Of a stretch of DNA of 29,212 nt, positions 14,867-23,057 are shown in pieces. Where the stretch lies: contig CAZOKZ010000057.1 in NCBI GenBank assembly GCA_964580585.1, positions 1 through 29,212 of the forward strand, written 5' to 3'. Every line of letters starts with the position of its first letter. Position 1 is the stretch's first letter. The translations under genes were made by a program, and so were the position numbers. The notes under the pieces are model-generated. The model saw only the letters and a program-made list of their open reading frames with translations, had not been told where the DNA came from and made no database searches. This DNA comes from CAZOKZ01 sp964580585 (GTDB lineage Bacteria; Sumerlaeota; Sumerlaeia; SLMS01; JAHLLQ01).

Positions 14867-17437
14867 TTATTGCTGTACGCCGAAAACTCCAAAGCCGATT
14901 TTTTTCACCCGGGTGGAATCGCCGCCGCCTTTTTGTTCGTCTTTGCGTTTGGAATTCATCAAAATCCAACCCCGGCTGGAATACGGGGACAGGTATTGAT
15001 AATTTTCACTGGGCAGAATACGTCCGGTTATCAATGGCATGAATCGAACCGACGCGTTATCGTACACGCCCAGAAGAAACGACTGATTGTCGCCGAAAAC
15101 TTCCGCGTCCACGTCGCTCGTGATGCCATTGGGAACGATGCCCGGATGGCGAAATGGGATTTCAATGGAAACAAGGCCTTCGCTGTCCCAGATTTCCAAC
15201 TCTCCGCCGTCGCGTTCATCGGCAATCGCGAATTGGCCATCGCGCGAGAAGTCCTGTAAATTTACTTGAACCAATGCGGGGGGGACAAAGAACTCGCCCT
15301 TCTGAATCGTTGGATTCAATTCGACAATCACGACGATGGATTGAGTTCCGAGATCGCGTTCCAGATTCGTCGTTGCCGTTAGCTCTGGATTTTCCGCCAA
15401 ACCGATGAAAAGGAATTTGCCTTTCATGGGCGGCAGCAATTTGGCCGTTGCCGCCGGGTGCATCACGGCGTCCACCATGCGCAGCGCGTTGACCTGGTTG
15501 ACCTCAAAGTCTGTTTCGGGATTGGTTGGATTCGATGTCTTCTCGAAGGCATTGGGAACGTCGCGTTTCCATTTTGGATTGTTTCCTTTTACCTGGAACT
15601 CGATGTCTGAATCTTTGAATGTCACCGTTTCACCGATTTCCATTGGGCCCAGCGGTTTGCCCACGCCTCCCAAAAACAACGCCGAGTCGTAAAACTTCAG
15701 CCCCGTGTTGTTGGTCAGCGTGCCTTCGATCCAGCATTTCAATCCGGGGATGCTGCTGTGATAAGTCATCTCGGCATCGATGGGTCCTTCGAGCGTACGT
15801 GGGCCGCGCATTTCAAAACTACAAGTGTCGAACGTGCGCAATCCCCAGGTATCGACGAAGACTTTGTCATCACCCGAACGAATAACGGGGACGCTGCGTC
15901 CAAATCCGAGGGCGGCGCTGGTTGCAGCAGAGGGAAGGTCCATGAAGAGCGTGGGAATCAATCGTTCGCGGTCATTCCATCGGTCGCTGTCCGACACCGT
16001 TTGGGTATCATCGATTGGGTCGGCGAAATAATTACCGGGACTCGGGACAAAGAGGCTGATCCAGGACCGTTCTTCAAACGTAGGGTCGCCTTGTACCCCG
16101 TAGAGTAAACTGAGTTGGCGTCCGATAGACTGACCGCCTTTGGTCAACGTGCCGAACGTGTAAATCAGGGCGGAAAATACCAGAACGATGACGGGAACGG
16201 TAAACCATGCCCATTGAACGCGGTTGTTTCGGGAGAGCAGGAAAAAGTTCACGGGTCCGACAATCAACGTGTAGATGACACAGATTAAAATAATCAGCAC
16301 TACGTTGGGTGGGCGGGCAGCCCGGCCCGTGGCGACTGTCATGTCTTTTTGATTGTCGGCGACGTGATAAACCCAATCGGCAACGTTATTCATGGGCATT
16401 ACACCGAGCCAATAGGGCGCGATGATCTGGTTGAGTTCGCGCGAAGGGGTGTCGAGGTCGAGGGCGAGGAAAAGGATTTGTCCGCGTCCATGAGCCTTCC
16501 GCACGAGAATGGGTACTTCGTTGCCAATTCCACCCGAAGCTTCCATGATGACTTCGGCGTCGGGGTCCATGGAAGTAATATCGCTGGCCAGCACGCCGTT
16601 GGCGGCGGCGGTGCCACTGGTCGGACGAGCTTTGTCCAACCGACCCAGCGATTCGTTCACGGTGTATTGGTTGCTGCTGGAAGTCGTGACGGGAACCAGT
16701 TCCGAGGCTTCTTCGACACCGTAGGAACTTGAATTCGATCCACCTAGAAAGACGAGCGTTCCACCCATGGCGACCCAGTCTTTGAGGGCTTTGATGTGAG
16801 CGGACTGCAATTGGCCTTCGGGCCAGCCGGGGAAGACGAGAATGTCCACCGGATCGTATGCCGACCAATGAGTGGGGAAATGTTTCGGCGTGAGAAAAGC
16901 CTGGGTCACAGAGTTGACCGATTGTTGGCGGGGGAGGGGAATGTTCAGGCGACGGGCTTCGTTGGAAACCGTCACCATGAGCAACTTGTCGCGCCCAAGC
17001 GGTTGAACGTTGATTGGAATCGTATCGAGCAAGCGGCCGTTGTTGGCGCGAATAAGCAAATTGGGTGTCGCGCTCATCGGTTCGCTGAATTTCGCCATCA
17101 GACGAAAACGCTGTGTGGAGAACGCGGGGACTTGAACGTCGCGCACGAATTCGTAAGGGCGTTCCTCGTCGGGTCCATTGCTCCTGGATTCGATGATCAG
17201 GCTGCCTTCAAATTCAAGCGAACGATCGCCAGCCTTGCCGTTTTTGGGCTGGTTCTGAATCGAAACAACAATCGGATACCAATCGCCTGCCCGGTAGTAG
17301 CCGCCGTATTCTTCGTAAACGTTGATGATCAAATCCTGAGCTGCGCGCGCAGACGATGGCATCCAGGCCAAAAGACCGATCATCGCCAACATGAGGCAGG
17401 CGGTGCGTTTCAACGATTGAAGGATGACGAATATCAT
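14867..17437 (-). CDS. large membrane protein with glutamine-amidotransferase-like domain, function unknown
   Basis: An 856-residue protein. The start is taken at ATG 17437, which begins a signal sequence ending at ARA (~32); AAGGA lies 12 nt upstream and the frame is open 22 codons further. Mature residues ~35-150 form an extracytoplasmic beta-rich domain. Residues ~190-345 resemble a class-I glutamine-amidotransferase fold (YDPVDILVFPGWPEGQLQ; LKDWVAMGGTLVFLGG), as seen in von Willebrand/DUF-type membrane proteins. Where the catalytic Cys would be I see no G-x-C-x-G, so it is probably non-catalytic. Two membrane helices follow (~379-401 and 409-429), then a ~425-residue C-terminal region with beta-sandwich character. 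It is third in the kinase-ComEA operon, with a 62-nt gap after comEA. The role is unknown; envelope sensing or assembly is possible. Confidence 0.75.
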   Translation of the reverse strand: MIFVILQSLKRTACLMLAMIGLLAWMPSSARAAQDLIINVYEEYGGYYRAGDWYPIVVSIQNQPKNGKAGDRSLEFEGSLIIESRSNGPDEERPYEFVRDVQVPAFSTQRFRLMAKFSEPMSATPNLLIRANNGRLLDTIPINVQPLGRDKLLMVTVSNEARRLNIPLPRQQSVNSVTQAFLTPKHFPTHWSAYDPVDILVFPGWPEGQLQSAHIKALKDWVAMGGTLVFLGGSNSSSYGVEEASELVPVTTSSSNQYTVNESLGRLDKARPTSGTAAANGVLASDITSMDPDAEVIMEASGGIGNEVPILVRKAHGRGQILFLALDLDTPSRELNQIIAPYWLGVMPMNNVADWVYHVADNQKDMTVATGRAARPPNVVLIILICVIYTLIVGPVNFFLLSRNNRVQWAWFTVPVIVLVFSALIYTFGTLTKGGQSIGRQLSLLYGVQGDPTFEERSWISLFVPSPGNYFADPIDDTQTVSDSDRWNDRERLIPTLFMDLPSAATSAALGFGRSVPVIRSGDDKVFVDTWGLRTFDTCSFEMRGPRTLEGPIDAEMTYHSSIPGLKCWIEGTLTNNTGLKFYDSALFLGGVGKPLGPMEIGETVTFKDSDIEFQVKGNNPKWKRDVPNAFEKTSNPTNPETDFEVNQVNALRMVDAVMHPAATAKLLPPMKGKFLFIGLAENPELTATTNLERDLGTQSIVVIVELNPTIQKGEFFVPPALVQVNLQDFSRDGQFAIADERDGGELEIWDSEGLVSIEIPFRHPGIVPNGITSDVDAEVFGDNQSFLLGVYDNASVRFMPLITGRILPSENYQYLSPYSSRGWILMNSKRKDEQKGGGDSTRVKKIGFGVFGVQQ

Positions 17438-17499
17438 ACGGTTCGGGGGTCCTTGGTTTCCTCGGGCGTCCAGGTGCGGAAAATCAAAACATTGAAAGA

Positions 17500-18225
17500 T
17501 CACTCGGCCACGAGTCGATGCCTATTTTTTTCGATCGTTTTCGGACCGATGCCATAAACGCGTTGCAAGGCATCGATGGAGCCGAATCGACCGAACTGCT
17601 GGCGGTTTTCGAGAATTCTGCGGGCAAGAACGGGGCCGATATCGTCGAGTGTTTGCAACTCCTCAATGGAAGCCGTGTTGATGTTGATAATTGTGGAGGT
17701 TGCAACCGGAGAAGGAGCGATATTTTGCCTTCGGGGTGAATCGATGGGGATTTCAGGCAAGTCCACGGCGAAGTTTTCGACCTGGGGAGCTATATTTTCC
17801 GAGGGAATTTCCTCCGCTTGCAAGTTGCTGGCGGTGATCAACGGCAATAGTCCGGCCAGGGTTTTTGGACCGATACCGGGAACGTGCTGAATGTCTTCAG
17901 GACGTGAATAGAGGCCGTTTGTTTCGCGATATTGAACGATAGCTTTGGCGCGTTCGGGTCCGATGCCGGGCAACAGCTCTAAAACGCCTGCATCGGCTTT
18001 GTTCACATCGACGAGGCCATTCTGGATCGCATCGCTCAGTATTCCCGGTTTGGCAGTGGCATCGGCAGACGTCAATTCGCCTTCGGGATGAACGATAACG
18101 GGGCCTTCGAGAAGCGGGGTGGAGGATTTTTGCTGGCGAAAATGATGAAGAGTGGCACCGGCAATGATGACCATTGCCAGAATCAGTCCCACTGCGTGCT
18201 CCTTGCTCGTTAACCCGCGGAACAC
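17500..18225 (-). CDS. membrane-anchored protein with two ComEA-type helix-hairpin-helix domains
   Basis: A 241-residue protein with an N-terminal anchor (~10-27) and two separate ComEA-like domains. The first (~71-133) reads VDVNKADAGVLELLPGIGPE and VPGIGPKTLAGLLPLI; the second (~180-238) reads ININTASIEELQTLDDIGPV and VYGIGPKTIEKNRHRL. Each has the paired helix-hairpin-helix (GIGP) that grips the DNA backbone. Typical ComEA proteins have one such domain and act in DNA uptake across the envelope, so duplication is unusual. The start is GTG 18225 with GGAGG 7 nt upstream. It lies 36 nt after the kinase-like gene. No comEC or type IV pilus gene is in the window, so a competence role is not established. 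Confidence 0.85.
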   Translation of the reverse strand: MFRGLTSKEHAVGLILAMVIIAGATLHHFRQQKSSTPLLEGPVIVHPEGELTSADATAKPGILSDAIQNGLVDVNKADAGVLELLPGIGPERAKAIVQYRETNGLYSRPEDIQHVPGIGPKTLAGLLPLITASNLQAEEIPSENIAPQVENFAVDLPEIPIDSPRRQNIAPSPVATSTIININTASIEELQTLDDIGPVLARRILENRQQFGRFGSIDALQRVYGIGPKTIEKNRHRLVAE

Positions 18226-18261
18226 AATCCCGCCTCCCCTGAATGTTCAATGTGGTAGTGG

Positions 18262-20091
18262 TCAGCCTTGTCCCGGAAGCGCATTACTCAAAACCTGGAG
18301 CAAAATCCGGCGTACTTGAAGGATAGACGAGAAACTGTTTTGGCGCGCGCGCGAAACGACTTCGCGTAATTCCTCCACGGGGTCGTAATTTTCGGGCATG
18401 TTTTGCGCCAGATGGGGCGAAACGATCGTGTATTCCAGCAGATACTCGACCAGATCGGCGAATTGTGTGATGTCGGTAAGGATCTCGTGATCGGCCATCT
18501 GAACGGGAATGTCACTACGCGAGGATATCTCGTCCGTTGGCAGGAATCGAACAGGCCAGGGCTGAAGGGCGAAGTCCACGACTTTGATGAGTTGGTCGTG
18601 TCCGATCATGATATTTTCGGGACGAAGATCGCCGTGCAGGATGCCGAACCGGTGAGCGTGTCCAATACCGGCAGCGACCTGGATGAGCAGGCGCAGCATG
18701 AGCGGCAGGCCAATGTTGCCCATTTTGGTGATCAGGCTGGCAACGTTACCGCCCGCATGGAATTCTGTGACGCTGCGAACAAGCGGACCGAAGCGATCGA
18801 CAAAGGTGGTCTTTGTAAGGTTCGGGTGGTTGAGCAATGAAATGGCGTGAAGGCGTTCCTGGAGGACGTCGAGGTCTGCGCCTTCGGCTGAGATGCGAGA
18901 GACCTTGATTGCCACCGGGCAATCGAGCAGGCAATCGACGGCTTCAAAGACTGCCGAGGCGGGACGTTCGCCCACCAAACGCATCAAAGTGAAACGCGAT
19001 GCGGTGGACATGATGGAGCGCACGGAATAGGTGACTTCGTTCGGATCGCCGCCGAGCGCCAAGTGTCCAACGATAATTTTGTGTGGTTCCAGGTGGTCGA
19101 AATTCAACGGCGGAGGTGTGTTGAGCGGTTTGTCGCCCACCACGGCATCTAGTTTTCCGACATCGGTGCTGCTGTCGGCCAGACTGACTGCTCGTTTGAG
19201 TAAGTCTTGTGAGCCAGGTTTCTGGGTGGAGGGCGGGGTGGTTTTCAGCAGGCGGGAAATCTGATTCAGGTAAACGAGCCGAGTGGAAAGGTCATCCACT
19301 TCGACGCCACGGCTGGCAGCGGAACGGTAGTATTTTTGGGCGGATCGAATATCGCCATAGGCCTCGAAGGATCGCGCCGAGCGGGTCAAAAACGGCGCCG
19401 TGGCCTTCAGCGGGGCATCGTTGGGAATGACGACCTCGACGAGGTCTTTGGCTTGTTGAACTCGGCCCAAATCAAGAAGGCATTGGACAAGTCGTAAACG
19501 CGTGACTTCGTCCGAAGGTGATTCCGCCAATATGGCTTGCATATGATTGACGGCGTCGTGGATTTGTCCCATGGCCAGTTCCAACTCGGCCAGGTTGTTT
19601 TTTTCGTTACATTTGCGCAGGGCGTTCATCTCGGCCCAAGGGTTGCCTCGTTCATGCCAAAGGCGAGCGGCTTCCTCGAAGTTGCCTGCTTTTTCGGCTT
19701 TGATGGCGTCATTTTCTTCGGGAACAAAACGCTCCGGCACAGGCGGCTCGGTGATGGGGTCAAGCGGAGCCGCGTCGGTGGACATGTCTTCCTGTACGTG
19801 ACCGGGGCTAGCCGCTGCGTCGGGGGAAGCGACTCCGGCAGCAGGGGGAGTTGCGATATTGGCAGCCGATTGGGGCGTTGAGGCCGCGTCTCCGTTGGGA
19901 GCATCGACCTGGGGATGTTGAGGGGTTCCGCTGTTGGTTTTGCTGAGAAATATCAGCAATGCGACGCCAAGACAAAGCACGGCGGCTATGGCCATCAAGA
20001 TGGTCAACGTTTCATAGGAAAAGGACAGCATCATGGATGGCGACATCAGCATGGGGTCGATAGACCCTATTTGATTACTGGCTACGCTCAA
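18262..20091 (-). CDS. membrane-anchored TPR protein with divergent Ser/Thr protein-kinase-like domain
   Basis: A 609-residue protein: transmembrane helix ~28-49, Pro/Ala/Gln-rich linker ~52-125, TPR-like helical repeats ~126-280, and a C-terminal kinase fold ~365-605. Kinase landmarks are VAIK (Lys396), a helix-C Glu (Glu412), catalytic loop HGDLRPEN at 486-493 (Asp488, Asn493), and DFA at 506-508 in place of DFG. The glycine-rich loop is degenerate (LVGERPASAVFEA) and no APE motif is seen. It keeps the key charged residues, so weak activity or a pseudokinase scaffold are both possible. The longest frame starts at TTG 20091; ATG at 20052 or 20046 would remove 13 or 15 residues, and the ribosome site does not settle it. 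It is first in an operon with the ComEA-like and amidotransferase-like membrane proteins. Confidence 0.8.
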   Translation of the reverse strand: MSVASNQIGSIDPMLMSPSMMLSFSYETLTILMAIAAVLCLGVALLIFLSKTNSGTPQHPQVDAPNGDAASTPQSAANIATPPAAGVASPDAAASPGHVQEDMSTDAAPLDPITEPPVPERFVPEENDAIKAEKAGNFEEAARLWHERGNPWAEMNALRKCNEKNNLAELELAMGQIHDAVNHMQAILAESPSDEVTRLRLVQCLLDLGRVQQAKDLVEVVIPNDAPLKATAPFLTRSARSFEAYGDIRSAQKYYRSAASRGVEVDDLSTRLVYLNQISRLLKTTPPSTQKPGSQDLLKRAVSLADSSTDVGKLDAVVGDKPLNTPPPLNFDHLEPHKIIVGHLALGGDPNEVTYSVRSIMSTASRFTLMRLVGERPASAVFEAVDCLLDCPVAIKVSRISAEGADLDVLQERLHAISLLNHPNLTKTTFVDRFGPLVRSVTEFHAGGNVASLITKMGNIGLPLMLRLLIQVAAGIGHAHRFGILHGDLRPENIMIGHDQLIKVVDFALQPWPVRFLPTDEISSRSDIPVQMADHEILTDITQFADLVEYLLEYTIVSPHLAQNMPENYDPVEELREVVSRARQNSFSSILQVRRILLQVLSNALPGQG

Positions 20092-20431
20092 GGGGTGTTT
20101 CCCATGTCGTCAATATCAGTTCAATTATCCGTACTCTTAGTCCTGCGCTTTGAAACTCGTACTTACTAAAACAAAGCGAATTCCCAGGAGTGTCAAGCAA
20201 AGCAATGCATCCTTTGGAGGATTCAGACCGACAGTGTTGCTCAAATGACACTGAACGGGTAAAATGGACGATTTTTTAGGGCTGTGCGAGTCGATTTATC
20301 CGAAATATCCATTTTTTGAAGGTTTTGCTTGAAAAAGCGACATCTTTCTGTCGAAAAGGTTAGGATGACACTTGACATGCGCGGGATATGGCGGACAAAC
20401 CTTGTCTAAATTATGGGGGAAAACTGCATTT
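20092..20431. promoter_or_regulatory. divergent control region between kinase operon and Rrf2-Rieske-cydAB
   Basis: A 340-nt spacer with no gene. Near the Rrf2 start is a consensus-like -35 box TTGACA (20372-20377), though no well-spaced -10 is clear. A perfect palindrome GACAA-ACC-TTGTC (20394-20406) lies 25 nt before the Rrf2 ATG and is a candidate autoregulatory operator. Also present are a small hairpin CGACA/TGTCG (20338-20353), an inverted pair AAAATGGA (20261-20268) and TCCATTTT (20308-20315), and a direct repeat ATGACACT at 20245 and 20365. Functional assignment is inference from position. Confidence 0.4.
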
Positions 20432-20917
20432 ATGCTGACCCAGACTTCTGAATCCGCTTTGAAAGCTTTAGTCTATCTCGTGTTGCACGGGGGCTCGGAA
20501 CCGATGCCGCCGCGCGAAATAGCCGAACGGGTGGGTGCTTCACCCACGTACATGGCCAAGATCACCCGGATGTTGGTAAAAGCCAATATTCTGCGGTCGC
20601 ATCGAGGGGCACTCGGAGGCGTCAGTCTGAGCCGCGATCCGAAGTCGATTTCCTTGTTGGAAATTGTCGAGGCGTGCCAGGGATTGATCGTGGGCAATTA
20701 TTGCCATGGCATGAAGGACCACATCGAGCCGGTTTGCGCGTTTCACACGGCCATGTTTGAAGTCCATCAGTCGATGGTGAGCGTCTTGACGCGTTGGACG
20801 TTGGCGGATTTGTCGGTCAACACCAAGCCCATGTTCGAGGAAGATGGGACGAAAAACGAATGCAAGATGGCGATTTGCCCGCCGAATGGTTGCGTGGCGC
20901 AAAGTCTGAAGAAATGA
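20432..20917 (+). CDS. Rrf2-family transcriptional regulator
   Basis: A 161-residue regulator of the IscR/NsrR/RsrR class. The winged helix is at ~1-70 (MLTQTSESALKALVYL; PPREIAERVGASPTYMAKI; LRSHRGALGGVSLSRDP), followed by the helix SISLLEIVEACQG. The usual three-Cys [Fe-S] loop is reduced to Cys91 and Cys102, with His93, His97 and His105 nearby. A C-terminal extension carries Cys144, Cys149 and Cys154, so cluster ligation may differ from IscR. ATG 20432 is chosen because it gives the conserved Rrf2 N terminus; a TTG 60 nt upstream overlaps a TTGACA box. It is followed after 64 nt by the Rieske gene and cydAB, so it probably senses oxygen, redox state or NO and controls them. Confidence 0.9.
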   Translation: MLTQTSESALKALVYLVLHGGSEPMPPREIAERVGASPTYMAKITRMLVKANILRSHRGALGGVSLSRDPKSISLLEIVEACQGLIVGNYCHGMKDHIEPVCAFHTAMFEVHQSMVSVLTRWTLADLSVNTKPMFEEDGTKNECKMAICPPNGCVAQSLKK

Positions 20918-20981
20918 CGTTGCGTCCGTGACTGGCTAAGATGGTTAGTGGACCGCACGTCTGCTGGCCGAGGCTCCCGTT

Positions 20982-21479
20982 ATGAATTCGCCCTCCAATC
21001 CTTCGGAACAATCCACTGCCGAAGATCTTGTTTCCCGCCGCCACGTTCTGAAAGTGGGGGCGGGTTTGCTCGCGGGATGTTATCTGGCGGGAGCGGTGTA
21101 CCCTGTCTGGCGTTATCTGGAAATCGAGCGGCAGGAGAGCGACGCTTCCTCGGGCAATGTGCGGGAAGTTACCCTGCGCGCCGCCGATATGCCTAACGAG
21201 GGCGAGGCGGTCTTTTTCCAATTTGGCGACGAGCCGGCAATTTTGACGCGGCGGCGTGGTGGAGCACTCGTTTGTCTGAGCGCTGTGTGCACTCATAAGG
21301 GGTGCACGGTGAAGTACGATCCTGCCATCGACGAGATTGTCTGCCCGTGTCACAAAGGCAAATTCAATCCGGACAACGGGGCGAATCTTTCAGGACCGCC
21401 AAAATCCCCGCTGCCGACTTTCAATGTTGAAGTTTTGGCCGACGCCGTTGTTGTGCGACGTCGGTCCGCGACCGCCTGA
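20982..21479 (+). CDS. Rieske [2Fe-2S] protein with Tat-type signal anchor
   Basis: A 165-residue membrane-anchored Rieske protein. SRRHVLKVGAGLLAG at 18-32 is a twin-arginine signal leading into one hydrophobic helix, so the folded cluster domain is exported. Cluster motifs are CTHKGC at 103-108 and CPCHKG at 121-126: Cys103, His105, Cys121 and His124 bind the [2Fe-2S], and Cys108/Cys123 form the family disulfide. Its short length and Tat signal match quinol-oxidising bc-complex Rieske subunits. No cytochrome b or c1 gene is adjacent; cydA starts 81 nt downstream. It may shuttle electrons or belong to a complex encoded elsewhere. Ferredoxin-type dioxygenase Rieske proteins are a less likely alternative because of the signal sequence. 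Confidence 0.93.
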   Translation: MNSPSNPSEQSTAEDLVSRRHVLKVGAGLLAGCYLAGAVYPVWRYLEIERQESDASSGNVREVTLRAADMPNEGEAVFFQFGDEPAILTRRRGGALVCLSAVCTHKGCTVKYDPAIDEIVCPCHKGKFNPDNGANLSGPPKSPLPTFNVEVLADAVVVRRRSATA

Positions 21480-21560
21480 TTTTTGCATTTCGGCGGTTCT
21501 AGTCCTCATCACGATGCCCCCATCAGTTGACGTGCCCCTCTGGAAAGGAGTTCGGTTGCG

Positions 21561-23057
21561 ATGGATTTTGATGTGGTGATGCTTTCACGCATTCAATTCG
21601 CTCTGACGGCGATGTTTCACTATTTGTACCCTCCGCTCAGCATCGGTCTCGGCGTGTTGCTGGTCATCATGGAGGGAATGTACCTCAAGACCGGTAAACC
21701 GATCTACGAGGCGATGACCAAGTTCTGGGTTAAGATTTTTGCCCTCACGTTTGGTCTCGGCGTCGCCACCGGTATTGTGATGGAGTTCGAGTTTGGCACC
21801 AACTGGGCCACGTACTCGCGCTTTGTGGGCGATGTGTTCGGGTCGGCGTTGGCCGCCGAGGGAATCTTCGCCTTTTTCCTCGAATCGGGATTCCTTGCCG
21901 TGCTGGTTTTCGGGTGGGACAAAGTCTCGAAGAAAATGCACTTCTTTTCCACGTTGATGGTTTCGCTCGGTTCGATGTTTTCCGCCGTGTGGATCGTCGT
22001 TGCGAACAGTTGGCAGCAAACACCCGCCGGGTATCATTTGGTGGGAAGGGACGCGGTGGGAAATGCGGTCGAATTCGCCGAACCGTTTACGTATGACCCG
22101 GCGATGATCGAAAAATTCCAGATCCGCGCCGAAATCACCGATTTCTGGCAATTGGTGTTCAACCCGTCGAGCGTTTCGCGCCTTGTTCACGTGATTATCG
22201 GCGCCTATATTCTCGCCGCGTTTTTTATGATGAGCGTCAGCGCGTTCTATATCATCCGCAAACGTCACATGGAATTTGCACGTCGTTGTTTCACGATCGC
22301 CTTGGTTTTTGCGGCGATTACGTCGGTGGCGCAACTGCTCGCGGGACACTTCAGCGCCGAAGTCGTCGCGAACCACCAACCCGCAAAACTTGCCGCTTTC
22401 GAGGGCATCTATAAAACCGAGGAAGCCACACCGCTATGGATGTTCGGTATGCCGGATGACGAAGCTCAAGAAGTCAAATATGGTGTAGCCATTCCCGGCG
22501 GGCTCAGTTTTCTCGTTCACCAGGATTTCAAAACGCCTGTCCCCGGACTTGATCAGTTTCCCGTAGAAGATCATCCGCCCGTTCAGATTCCGTTTCAAAC
22601 GTATCACCTCATGATCGCATGTGGGATGTATTTCATCGGTATTACCTTGTTTGCCTTGTTTTTACTGTGGCGGAAAAAGTTATTCGAGCAAACGTGGCTG
22701 ATGTGGGTATTTGTGTTTTCGGTGTTCTTGCCATTTGTTGCGAACCAAGCCGGTTGGGTTGCAGCGGAAGTCGGTCGTCAGCCGTGGATTGTTTACGGAC
22801 TGTTGCGCACGCAGGACGCCGCATCGAAAGCCGTCGATTCCGGTGAAGTACTCGCGTCGCTCACGTTGTTTGTGCTGATTTATATCATGTTGTTTATCCT
22901 GTTCCTATACTTGCTCGACAGTAAAATCAAGCATGGCCCCGATGATCCGACGCCACACGAAGACCATGCGGATCATGCCGAAGATTTGCTCGAAGCCGCG
23001 GCACGGCGCGGGAAATCTCAGTTCGGAATGGCCACCGCAGAAGAAGGAGGCGAATGA
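21561..23057 (+). CDS. cydA: cytochrome bd ubiquinol oxidase subunit I
   Basis: Haem-bearing subunit of the cytochrome bd quinol oxidase, which reduces O2 to water at the membrane with high affinity. The 498 residues compare with 522 in E. coli. The N terminus LSRIQFALTAMFHYLYPPLS contains the haem b595 ligand His20 (E. coli His19). AAEGIFAFFLESGFLAV carries the conserved glutamates of the proton and haem path, and VGRQPW is the family signature before the last helices. The Q-loop region (around KYGVAIPGGLSFLVHQDF) is compact, as in CioA/short-Q-loop enzymes. A His/Asp-rich C-terminal tail (HGPDDPTPHEDHADH) is extra. AAAGGAG 9 nt before ATG 21561 supports the start. It overlaps cydB by one base or a few bases. 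Confidence 0.97.
   Translation: MDFDVVMLSRIQFALTAMFHYLYPPLSIGLGVLLVIMEGMYLKTGKPIYEAMTKFWVKIFALTFGLGVATGIVMEFEFGTNWATYSRFVGDVFGSALAAEGIFAFFLESGFLAVLVFGWDKVSKKMHFFSTLMVSLGSMFSAVWIVVANSWQQTPAGYHLVGRDAVGNAVEFAEPFTYDPAMIEKFQIRAEITDFWQLVFNPSSVSRLVHVIIGAYILAAFFMMSVSAFYIIRKRHMEFARRCFTIALVFAAITSVAQLLAGHFSAEVVANHQPAKLAAFEGIYKTEEATPLWMFGMPDDEAQEVKYGVAIPGGLSFLVHQDFKTPVPGLDQFPVEDHPPVQIPFQTYHLMIACGMYFIGITLFALFLLWRKKLFEQTWLMWVFVFSVFLPFVANQAGWVAAEVGRQPWIVYGLLRTQDAASKAVDSGEVLASLTLFVLIYIMLFILFLYLLDSKIKHGPDDPTPHEDHADHAEDLLEAAARRGKSQFGMATAEEGGE

Noticed and set aside
14668..14892. N-terminal extension of the secreted protein ending at 13750
   Set aside because: It would begin upstream of the terminator at 14803 and lacks a ribosome site, while a signal peptide starts at 14667.
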